A stretch of 64,000 nucleotides of DNA from DASYXW01 sp035934405 (GTDB taxonomy: Bacteria > Acidobacteriota > Terriglobia > UBA7540): positions 41,637-105,636 of the forward strand of contig DASYXW010000030.1 in assembly GCA_035934405.1 (NCBI GenBank), read 5' to 3'. The position numbers and the translations under genes were made by a program. The notes below the pieces were generated by a model. It ran no database searches, was not told the DNA's origin, and worked only from the letters and a program-made list of their open reading frames with translations. Positions 58,301 to 64,000 of this stretch are shown here, one piece after another. Position 1 is the first letter of the stretch; the number at the start of each line of letters is the position of its first letter.

Positions 58301-59077
58301 GTTCTGCACCGAGATCCCTGGCACCTTGTCCTTGAATTCCTGGTGCTGCTTGAGGTATTTCTGCGCCTCGGCTGGTTTTCCCAAGCGAATCAGAATCGTA
58401 AAAACGTGGAACAACGACGCCACGTAAAAGTTCTGGCCGCGGCCGAACCCCATTTTGATCACGCGCTGGTGCGCCGCGAGCGCCTCGGGCAGTTTCCGCT
58501 CGGCGAAATAGACGGTACCTAGGTTGAACCACGCGGCGGGGTCGCTCGGGTCAGCGGCGGTGACGCGCTTGAGCGCCGCTTCAGCGTCGGGATAGCGCAG
58601 CTCGCGCTTGTACACGATCCCCAGATTGTACTCGGCGGCGACTAGCTTCGGATCCATCTGCCGCGCCGTCGTCAGTTCGCCCAGCGCCTGGTCGAGTTGA
58701 TTCGCCTGCATCAGCGCCATGCCGAGATTAAGGTGGTCGGTGGCGAGGACAGAACTCGGCGAGCCCGAGGCGTGTCCTGCGGCAATCACTTTCTGGAACT
58801 CCGCGATCGCCTGGGGATACATGCCCTGCTCATAGTACGCCTTGCCGATGTTGCGATGCGTCTGGATGGAGGCGGTCGGCGCCCCTCTCCTCGCCGCGTT
58901 CTTCGCTGTCCGGCCAGGCGGGCGGGCTTGGTGAGACTGATGAGTTTGATGAGCCTGGCTGCCCATGATGCCGTACCGCCCCAGGAGCGCACCGGCAACC
59001 GCGATGAGAACAAGTGCCGCCCGGCGCGCGGAAGCGGCGCTGATGCCTCGGCTGCCCGTTTGGGTCTTATTGCGCAT
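55394..59077 (-). CDS. Giant TPR / FG-GAP (VCBS) / ASPIC-UnbV secreted protein
   Basis: 1227 aa. A signal segment (AALVLIAVAGALLGRYGI) precedes about four TPR units (QTHRNIGKAYYEQGMYPQAI; LNLGMALMQANQLDQALGEL; YNLGIVYKRELRYPDAEAAL; WFNLGTVYFAERKLPEALAA). FG-GAP/VCBS blades follow with DYDGDGHPDLYV, DNDGFLDLLV, DFDNDGYADLLLF, DFNHDGNFDLVL and DVDGDGFDDLLL calcium loops. An ASPIC/UnbV block (GVGAVVEFKAGDFYKKVMAT) comes next, then ~440 residues without a family I know. It is extracellular; TPR plus CRTAC1-like propeller suggests surface binding. Its ATG overlaps the end of the methyltransferase gene by 11 bp. Confidence 0.9.
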   Translation of the reverse strand: MRNKTQTGSRGISAASARRAALVLIAVAGALLGRYGIMGSQAHQTHQSHQARPPGRTAKNAARRGAPTASIQTHRNIGKAYYEQGMYPQAIAEFQKVIAAGHASGSPSSVLATDHLNLGMALMQANQLDQALGELTTARQMDPKLVAAEYNLGIVYKRELRYPDAEAALKRVTAADPSDPAAWFNLGTVYFAERKLPEALAAHQRVIKMGFGRGQNFYVASLFHVFTILIRLGKPAEAQKYLKQHQEFKDKVPGISVQNPALEAGKYGAILVPLAPPEVAPLQVPPVPVTFDEIDSKIGLPAARATAGELPRLRRSSGEHLDKVYDKLPEVFGGSVAVGDYDGDGHPDLYVVNPAGPNRLYRNNGDGKLMLVDTKAGVSGRPGGVYATFADYNNSGHPSLFVAGLGGITLYHNNGDGTFTDVTAKAGLAGKPGELATRVVPFDSDNDGFLDLLVTVYTDDLLTALANRDVDQFTFPGDLGDGKTFLYRNNGDGTFTDITASAGLASARGHMLGAVFSDFDNDGYADLLLFRHNQSPLLYINQGQNKFVDRTAAAGDALSQSRAFGGEVADFNHDGNFDLVLSTWSGYQVLLNRGDGHFEAVGPIRRTHAALVPGYRATVADVDGDGFDDLLLPHSGGLWYRLANRGGQFQEAPLTFKLENAGAKATDPRLVARALGGISFTPASLTGPGRLDLVGTVGHGEPIVFEKQGPPARWSEVKLDGYKSNKEGVGAVVEFKAGDFYKKVMATGGPVRVFVGNRTKLDVVRVTWPNLVVQNSINVATNQTITVRESERLASSCPFLYVWNGDEFRFLTDIMGVAPIGELAPDGTYIKPNPDQIVRLGSGLREQHGVMTLQVTSEMRETDYFDRLRLFAVDHPESEKIYANEIYSSTPPPLELYAVRDKRFPVSAVDDHGADVLPLLREADGRYPTSFRRNRILGLADTHSLTLDLGELPPSSPVALYLTGWVFWTDSNAARALMSNSRLQMILPYVQVRDAAGKWVTVIPDMGVPAGTNRTMRVDLTGKFLSADHHVRIVTNLCVYWDQIFFTTHDRALRLRTAGREMPLVSADLHYRGFSTPTSDAEHVKPDWFDYARLMPEAPWNPFLGRYTRYGAVEDLLSKSDDHLVVMATGDEMTARFSGRDLPPLKPGWNRDFFLYARGYAKDGEPNTADFRTAEPLPFYEMGNYPYDLKEYPGGQQQEQYLRNYETRPSRLLIPPLAPATLVRHDR

Positions 59078-59870
59078 GGCTCGTCGGCGCTTCGATTCGC
59101 GTCAGCAGGAACATGCCTTCGTTGTGGACGATCAGGAAATCGTCGCCTTGCGGCTGTGGAGAAAATCCCGCGCCGTCCTTCGGAATCGAGTCTTCCAGCA
59201 GCTTGCGCGCCTCCTGGTAGCGCTTGGCGTCAGGCTGTAGGCCCGCGCGCAGCATCCACTGGTTGAAGCTCCGCTGGCGCCGCCGGACCTTCTCGTCCAC
59301 AATTCTCAAGCCCTGCTGCTCGAACATGGAGCGAAACGTGGTCCACCGCAGCGAAGACGTGTGCGATGGGTCGCGCACCGTCTCGATGCGATTGTGTAAC
59401 TCGAACTTGGCGTCGCTTTCCGGGCCCAGCGTGTCAATAATAACCAAGCGTCCTTCCGGCTTGAGCACACGAATCATTTCCTCGAGGACGCGCTCCGGCT
59501 TTGCGACATGATGGAGGGAGCACTGGCAGCTTACCAGATCGAGCGCGCCATCGGGATAAGGAAGCTGCTCCGCCTCACCCTGATCAAAGCTGACGTTGGA
59601 AATCCCCCGCACGCGCTGAAATTCGCGCGCCTGGCGCAGCATCGCCTCGGTTAGGTCAATCCCGCGAGCGAATCGCACCCGTGCCGCCAGAGCCAGCACA
59701 AAGGCTCCGGGCCCGCAGGCCACGTCCAGCGCCGCGTCGCCCGCTTGCGGCCGCGCGAATTCCACCTTTTCGGCGAGCACCTCGAGTGTGTCGCGGACGG
59801 CATGTTTCGAAAATGCTTCGGCGGTGCTGGTAAACTGTTTCTGGACGGCTGATGTGTGCGTCTTCGACAT
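59067..59870 (-). CDS. Class I SAM-dependent methyltransferase
   Basis: 267 aa from ATG 59870; the in-frame extension to 59969 lies in repeat sequence. Rossmann motif I is ALDVACGPGAFVLALAA, motif II GIDLTEAMLRQARE, then EAEQLPYPDGALDLVSCQCS and LKPEGRLVIIDTLGP: the UbiE/Methyltransf_11 layout. The substrate is unknown. The stop overlaps the start of the giant TPR/FG-GAP gene, so both are co-translated. Confidence 0.9.
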   Translation of the reverse strand: MSKTHTSAVQKQFTSTAEAFSKHAVRDTLEVLAEKVEFARPQAGDAALDVACGPGAFVLALAARVRFARGIDLTEAMLRQAREFQRVRGISNVSFDQGEAEQLPYPDGALDLVSCQCSLHHVAKPERVLEEMIRVLKPEGRLVIIDTLGPESDAKFELHNRIETVRDPSHTSSLRWTTFRSMFEQQGLRIVDEKVRRRQRSFNQWMLRAGLQPDAKRYQEARKLLEDSIPKDGAGFSPQPQGDDFLIVHNEGMFLLTRIEAPTSHAQ

Positions 59871-59926
59871 TGGAATTGTCGTTCTTGGCCAGTACTTCGT
59901 GACGCCGTTCCGTGTCAAAACTGCCT

Positions 59927-60054
59927 GGAAGGGCGGGACTTTAGTCCCGCCGTAAAGAGGCGCCCTCACCCCCTGCCCCTCTCCCTATGGGAGAGGGGGG
60001 ACCGCAAAGCAGTGGGTGAGGGCATGTGCGGCGGGGTTAAAACCCCGCCCTTCC
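59927..60054. repeat. MITE-like inverted-repeat element
   Basis: About 128 bp bounded by GGAAGGGCGGG (59927-59937) and CCCGCCCTTCC (60044-60054), exact inverted repeats. Inside are GGGACTTTAGTCCC and CTCTCCCTATGGGAGAG hairpins and the words CCCTCACCCC/GGGTGAGGG. It sits between the divergent methyltransferase and FGE-like genes. Confidence 0.75.
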
Positions 60055-60117
60055 AACCCTGCATTGCGACGGTCTTTTCCGTCACCAGGTGCTAGTCTAT
60101 CGAATTCGCCCATCAGC

Positions 60118-60906
60118 ATGAAAGCACAAACCGGCAAGCCCGGCGAAGTTAACAGCGTAGCCGGACCGGAGTGCGTTCTAGTCCCCGGTGGCTGGTTTAC
60201 GATGGGTTCCCCCGACGGACATGACGGGCAGGCGGAAGAACGGCCCGCGCATCGCGTCTGGGTGGACGCCTTCGAGATAGCCGTCGTGCAGGTTCGCAAC
60301 CGTGACTGGGCAGTCTTCATGGACGCGACGGGACACACGGCGCCGAGATACTGGGCGAGCCCCGATCCAACCGGGGCGAGCGCGGAGCTGAATCACCCTG
60401 ACCAGCCCGTGGTGGCGGTGAACTGGTTCGACGCGGTCGAGTATTGCGAATGGCTCAGCCGCGACACCAACCGGCGTTACCGCCTGCCGACGGAGGCCGA
60501 ATGGGAACGCGCGGCGCGCGGCGGCCGCGAAGGGCTGCGCTATCCCTGGGGCGACGAGCCGCCGCAGGAGTGGCCGGAGTACGTCGAGCGCTGGGGCCGA
60601 ACGGCGGCTTTGCCTGCAGGCCCGCTGCGCGTGGGCCTCGGCTCCCCCAATCCTTTCGGACTGTACGACGTCTCCGAAAACGTCCACGAATGGTGCGCCG
60701 ACTGGTTCGATCGCGACTATTACGCCCATTGCCTCAGGGCGCCCGAGCGCAACCCGCAGGGCCCCTCGGCGGGCGACCGGCGCGCTTCGCGGGGCGGCTC
60801 CTGGCGTCACATGATCAAGGTAAGCCGCTGCGCCGCCCGCTCCAGCATTCCGCCGGCGTTCGAATACGCCGACTACGGCTTTCGCGTCGTGCGTGATTTG
60901 CTCTAG
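60118..60906 (+). CDS. Formylglycine-generating-enzyme-like (SUMF1/FGE-sulfatase domain) protein
   Basis: 262 aa from ATG 60118; an upstream GTG at 60016 is inside the MITE-like element. The FGE fold is shown by CVLVPGGWFTMGSPDGHDGQ, WVDAFEIAVVQV, PVVAVNWFDAVEYCEWLS, YRLPTEAEWERAARGG, NPFGLYDVSENVHEWCADWF and RRASRGGSWRHMIKVSRCAA. Only one of the two cysteines of true FGE (RGGSYxCxxxYC) is evident, so it is more likely a non-heme or binding variant of this family. Cytoplasmic, no signal peptide. Confidence 0.87.
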   Translation: MKAQTGKPGEVNSVAGPECVLVPGGWFTMGSPDGHDGQAEERPAHRVWVDAFEIAVVQVRNRDWAVFMDATGHTAPRYWASPDPTGASAELNHPDQPVVAVNWFDAVEYCEWLSRDTNRRYRLPTEAEWERAARGGREGLRYPWGDEPPQEWPEYVERWGRTAALPAGPLRVGLGSPNPFGLYDVSENVHEWCADWFDRDYYAHCLRAPERNPQGPSAGDRRASRGGSWRHMIKVSRCAARSSIPPAFEYADYGFRVVRDLL

Positions 60907-60958
60907 GTTTGGGCAACAATTTTACTTGACTGACCCGCATGGCATCGAGTGGGGTAGT

Positions 60959-60987
60959 GCAGAGTCCCCCGCTCTTCGGGGCTCTGC
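60959..60987. other. Hairpin between converging FGE-like and aminotransferase genes
   Basis: GCAGAG-T-CCCC (60959-60969), short loop and GGGGCTCTGC (60978-60987). It could terminate both converging genes, though no T-run follows. Confidence 0.35.
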
Positions 60988-61025
60988 GCCACGGGTTCTT
61001 GGTGCGGCCGCAAACAGGCCCACGG

Positions 61026-62399
61026 TCAGCGAGGCCGCAGTTTCTCCAGGCGCCGCGCCGCCTCGTCGAGCGTCTGGTCGGTCTTGCAAAAGCAGAACCG
61101 CACCTGCTGGCTGCCGGGATTCGGGGATTCCTGCCTTCGCGTGAGAGATTCCCGCTTGCGCGGGAATGACGAAGAGGAGGGGCCAGGCCCGGCGCCAGGC
61201 CCCACGACAGAATTATTGTAAAAGCTGCTGCCTGGCACCACGGCGACGCCGATTTCGCGAATCAGGTACTTCGTGAACTCGACATCGTTCGGAAATCCGA
61301 ATCCCGAAATGTCGGTCATGATGTAGTAGGCGCCGCGCGGCTTGAAGGCGCGGAAGCCGGCGCGGTCGAGCGCCGCGAGCATGCGGTCGCGCCGACGGGT
61401 GTAATCGTCGCGCAGCTTCTGGTAATACTCTTCCGGCAGGCCGAGCGCCGTGACGCCGGCTTCCTGCAGCGGGGCCGCCGCGCCCACGGTGAGGAAGTCG
61501 TGCATCTTGCGAATGGCGTTCGAGACCTCCGGCGGCGCAATGGCGTAGCCTACACGCCAGCCGGTGACGCTATAGGTCTTCGACATGCCGTTGATGGTGA
61601 TGGTCCGCTCGCGCATGCCCGGCAGCGTGGCGAAGGAGACGTGCCGGCGACCGTCGTACACCATGTACTGGTAAATCTCGTCGGTGAGCACGTAGGCGTT
61701 CGAGCGCCGGACGCAGGCGGCAATGGTTTCGAGCTCAGCCGCAGTAAAAACCTTGCCGGTAGGATTGTTGGGCGTGTTCAGAACCAGCGCCCGCGTGCGT
61801 TCGTTGAAGGCGGCGGCGAGCTCGGCCGGATCGAAAGTCCAGTCGTCGTTGCTGTCGGTCGGGGGCGTAGCACCGGGCTTTACGCCCGGCATGCCGCCCC
61901 TTTCGCTTCGCTCAGGGCAGGCTATGAAGGGCGGCGCTACAGGCGGGCGCAGTCGCACGAAGCGCGGCGCGGCGCCACAGATAATCGCGTCCGGGCCGTA
62001 ATTCTCATAAAACGGCTCGAAGACGATCACCTCTTCGCCGGGGTCAACCACGGCGAGCAGCGAGGCAATCATGGTCTCAGTGGCGCCGCAGCAGACGGTG
62101 AGCTCGCGCTCCGGGTCAACGTCGAGCCCGGTGTCCTTGCGGAAGCGCTCGGCAACGGCGCGGCGGAAATCGCGGGCCCCCCAGGTGATGGCGTACTGGT
62201 TCACGTCGGCTCGGATGGCGCGGACGGCGGCCTCCTTCACCTCGGCCGGGGCGGGGAAGTCGGGAAAGCCCTGGGCGAGGTTCACGGCGTCGTGCTCCAT
62301 GGCGAGGCGCGTCATCTCGCGGATGACGGATTCGGTGAATTGCTGCGATTTGTGTGAGACGGGAGATCGTTGCTTAGAGGCAGCAGGGCTTGGATTCAC
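61026..62399 (-). CDS. PLP-dependent class I/II aminotransferase carrying two repeat insertions
   Basis: 457 aa; relatives have ~390-400. The fold is clear: VNLAQGFPDFPAPAEVKEAA, VCCGATETMIASLLAVVDPG, EVIVFEPFYENYGPD, LNTPNNPTGKVFTAAELETI, DEIYQYMVYDGRRHVS and INGMSKTYSVTGWRVGYAIA with the PLP lysine. Residues ~154-178 (CPERSERGGMPGVKPG) and ~398-427 (SFPRKRESLTRRQESP) are translated dispersed repeats inserted in frame; the real sequence resumes with VRFCFCKTDQTLDEAARRLE. It is of the methionine/kynurenine aminotransferase kind. The start is GTG at 62399; function depends on tolerance of the loops. Confidence 0.9.
   Translation of the reverse strand: MNPSPAASKQRSPVSHKSQQFTESVIREMTRLAMEHDAVNLAQGFPDFPAPAEVKEAAVRAIRADVNQYAITWGARDFRRAVAERFRKDTGLDVDPERELTVCCGATETMIASLLAVVDPGEEVIVFEPFYENYGPDAIICGAAPRFVRLRPPVAPPFIACPERSERGGMPGVKPGATPPTDSNDDWTFDPAELAAAFNERTRALVLNTPNNPTGKVFTAAELETIAACVRRSNAYVLTDEIYQYMVYDGRRHVSFATLPGMRERTITINGMSKTYSVTGWRVGYAIAPPEVSNAIRKMHDFLTVGAAAPLQEAGVTALGLPEEYYQKLRDDYTRRRDRMLAALDRAGFRAFKPRGAYYIMTDISGFGFPNDVEFTKYLIREIGVAVVPGSSFYNNSVVGPGAGPGPSSSSFPRKRESLTRRQESPNPGSQQVRFCFCKTDQTLDEAARRLEKLRPR
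61141..61170. repeat. Palindromic repeat GATTCCCGC..GCGGGAATC, copy inside the aminotransferase 3' end
   Basis: GAGATTCCCGCTTGCGCGGGAATGACG: inverted repeat ATTCCCGC/GCGGGAAT with loop TTGC. The same sequence recurs at 62459-62481, 90 bp upstream of this gene's start. Confidence 0.75.
61867..61940. repeat. Dispersed repeat (GTAGC..GCTAC) inside the aminotransferase gene
   Basis: 74 bp bounded by GTAGC and GCTAC with internal CCGGGCTTTACGCCCGG hairpin and TTTCGCTTCGCTCAGGGC. On the coding strand it yields CPERSERG, the translation of a widespread bacterial dispersed repeat. Confidence 0.75.
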
Positions 62400-62924
62400 A
62401 GGGTGTCACCTCCGTCGAGAGTGGTCCACCGGCGGCGCGGCGCCGTCGGGGGAGTCACTGATTCCCGCTTGCGCGGGAATGACGGTTGGAAGATACAGCT
62501 TCCTCGATTCGAGCGGGCCAGCCGATTGAATCCGGGCCGGGATGGCATACAGCGCTCTCGTTTAGAATCATAAACATTCCGGCTTTGGTTGCAAGGTTTC
62601 CGCCGGAGCAGCAAGGACCGATGCGATAGCCTCCCACCCGGTGGCGCGACATAGATTAGCTTGCAAGTTCGAAGTTTTATCTCTAATTATTATGTTAGCT
62701 CCGGCCCTGCCGTTGAGTCCTTGTAGACGATGGTACTGGTACATAGACAGCATTGAGCCAATGGCTCAAACAAATCCCCTTCTGCATAGATTTAAGCTCC
62801 TCATTCCGCCGAGATGCCTTCCGCACTGGCTTGGCGGCGGCTACACAGTAGGAGTAACATATTTATTACTTCCTTGTCAAGACAAAATGAATGTCACAGA
62901 GTGTGCAGCGCGACGGAATCCGTC
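62400..62924. other. Intergenic with dispersed repeats, no gene
   Basis: 62459-62481 carries the second palindromic GATTCCCGC repeat; 62539-62590 carries the inverted copy of the 38598-38650 element. From 62690 it is AT-richer, with TTGACA (minus strand, ~62874) followed by AAATAT/TTACTC, a weak promoter possibility toward the aminotransferase. Confidence 0.5.
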
Positions 62925-64000
62925 CTATGGGGGCGACGGCTGGCCACCGTTGTCGGGATCGGGCTCGGGAGGGGGCTCGTCGGTGAGAGGTGGCGGCTGA
63001 TTCGGGGTGCCGCTACCGAATCCAGGTTGACCGGGTTGGCCGGGCTGGCCAAACCCGGGCTGGCCAAACCCGGGTTGACCACCCGGCTGACCGACCTGTG
63101 GCGTTGCGCCGATGCCGCCGATGCTGGCCGGCTGGTAGGCTACACCCATGAACTCCCACTCGGTGTAGTTCGTGTGCTTGTTCCATACGCGGATGGATTC
63201 GTGGTCGCTGCAACTGGCCACGCCGACGATGAAGGTGTTTTGCGGCTGGTTCGAGTCGCCGAAAAAGGAAGAGGTGGGTCCGATCTTCTCCTCGGACTTC
63301 TGCTGGGAGCTCTGGTCACAGGGGGGCGCTTTCTTCTTCTTCTTTTTTGCCGCTTCCCCGGATGCCGTACCACTCTGGTCACCATTCTGGCCAGGTTGGC
63401 CGGACTGATCGAAAGATGTGCCCGGCTGGCCCGCTTGGCCTCCGGGGCCAAAGCCGGACTGAGGGCCGCCCGGTCCGAAGCCTGGGGAACCCGGCGCCCC
63501 GCCCGGAAATCCGCCGGGATAGGGCTGCTGGGGACCACCGATGGTCGGGACGGTAGCACCCGGAAACTGGCCGAAAGAGCCCGGTTGTCCAGGGGCGCCG
63601 AAGCCGTTCGCCGTTGCGCCAAGCGGAGGCTGACCATTGTTGGGGGTCAGGGTTACGGAATCGAGCACCGCGCCCTGGGCGTTGACGTGAATGAAACGCC
63701 ACTTGCCGCTCGGGGTCATCGGATCCTTATAGGCGTGCCGCAAGAAGCTCAGATTGTTGGTATGCAGCAACTCGTCAACGGATCGGGGATAACGGTGAAA
63801 CTGGCGGTTGAAAAGATAGATCGCCCGCGCGTATTCGTTGCCACGGAAAATCAGCTCCTCTTCCTTTTGGCGTTGCGCTTCCTGATAGACGCTAGGCAGC
63901 ACGGCGGCGAGACCGATCAGCATCACTGTGACCATAATCATGAGGGCGATGAGGGCGTAACCACGGGGGTCGGGGGTCAGGGGGCGGGGGCCCGGGGCCA
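62925..64000 (-). CDS. Pseudopilin-like secretion protein with Pro/Gln/Gly-rich region (5' end outside window)
   Basis: The visible part starts beyond base 64000. PRGYALIALMIMVTVMLIGL resembles a prepilin N-terminus with a hydrophobic helix but lacks the Glu at mature position 5. VYQEAQRQKEEELIFRGNEY and ALYLFNRQFHRYPRSVDELL-like text (IYLFNRQFHRYPRSVDELL) is the type II secretion/pseudopilin head seen in Acidobacteriota. A ~200-residue low-complexity region (QPGFGQPGFGQPGQPGQPGF, a six-lysine run) follows. A role in T2SS/T4P assembly is inferred. Confidence 0.75.
   Translation of the reverse strand, partial: APGPRPLTPDPRGYALIALMIMVTVMLIGLAAVLPSVYQEAQRQKEEELIFRGNEYARAIYLFNRQFHRYPRSVDELLHTNNLSFLRHAYKDPMTPSGKWRFIHVNAQGAVLDSVTLTPNNGQPPLGATANGFGAPGQPGSFGQFPGATVPTIGGPQQPYPGGFPGGAPGSPGFGPGGPQSGFGPGGQAGQPGTSFDQSGQPGQNGDQSGTASGEAAKKKKKKAPPCDQSSQQKSEEKIGPTSSFFGDSNQPQNTFIVGVASCSDHESIRVWNKHTNYTEWEFMGVAYQPASIGGIGATPQVGQPGGQPGFGQPGFGQPGQPGQPGFGSGTPNQPPPLTDEPPPEPDPDNGGQPSPP

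Noticed and set aside
60016..60117. Upstream GTG start for the FGE-like protein
   Set aside because: The added residues are read from the MITE-like element and have no match to the family N-terminus.

Overview
The window is GC-rich bacterial chromosome and most resembles Acidobacteriota. Three Oar-like TonB-dependent receptors with an N-terminal carboxypeptidase-like domain, a GloVer-repeat protein, a TPR/FG-GAP/UnbV giant and many short degenerate intergenic word repeats are typical of that phylum. This assignment is inference from gene content, not from a marker search. No rRNA, tRNA, CRISPR array or prophage was seen.

Layout. 1-8250: end-truncated TonB receptor translationally linked to a SAM-hydrolase-like protein with a signal peptide, M48 peptidase, aldo/keto reductase, a decayed secreted gene and a GloVer-repeat protein. 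8400-17360: secA with a large insert, a DUF4337 protein, a HEAT-like protein, selB, maf and a ribokinase. 17428-24208: tkt-zwf (pentose phosphate), a TPR protein, an OsmC protein and an initiating sugar transferase. 25159-29835: a hybrid sensor kinase and pilT. 29842-34244: the ffh-rpsP-rimM-trmD-rplS(-rnhB) translation/secretion block. 34381-38205: an accessory zone with a PHP-domain/AlbA-like protein, REP-like repeats around the deletion remnant of a REP-type transposase, and a toxin-antitoxin pair. 38795-48000: ppiD, three secreted proteins, a UGA-interrupted AhpD-like gene, and a sigma-28-type sigma factor behind a sigma-54 promoter. 48125-55374: two tandem TonB receptors. 55394-64000: UnbV giant with a methyltransferase, an FGE-like protein, an aminotransferase carrying repeat insertions, and a truncated pseudopilin-like gene.

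The most interesting observation is at 45261-45785. A peroxidase-related AhpD/CMD gene has an in-frame UGA exactly at the second cysteine of its CxxC motif. The catalytic Glu and His are kept at AhpD spacing, a perfect hairpin with G-rich loop follows 12 nt after the UGA, and the genome encodes SelB in this same window. This is best explained as a selenoprotein (CxxU). Second-tier candidates are the PHP-AlbA-like protein in the accessory zone, the perfect sigma-54 promoter upstream of another sigma factor, the SecA insert, and in-frame insertion of dispersed repeats into housekeeping proteins.
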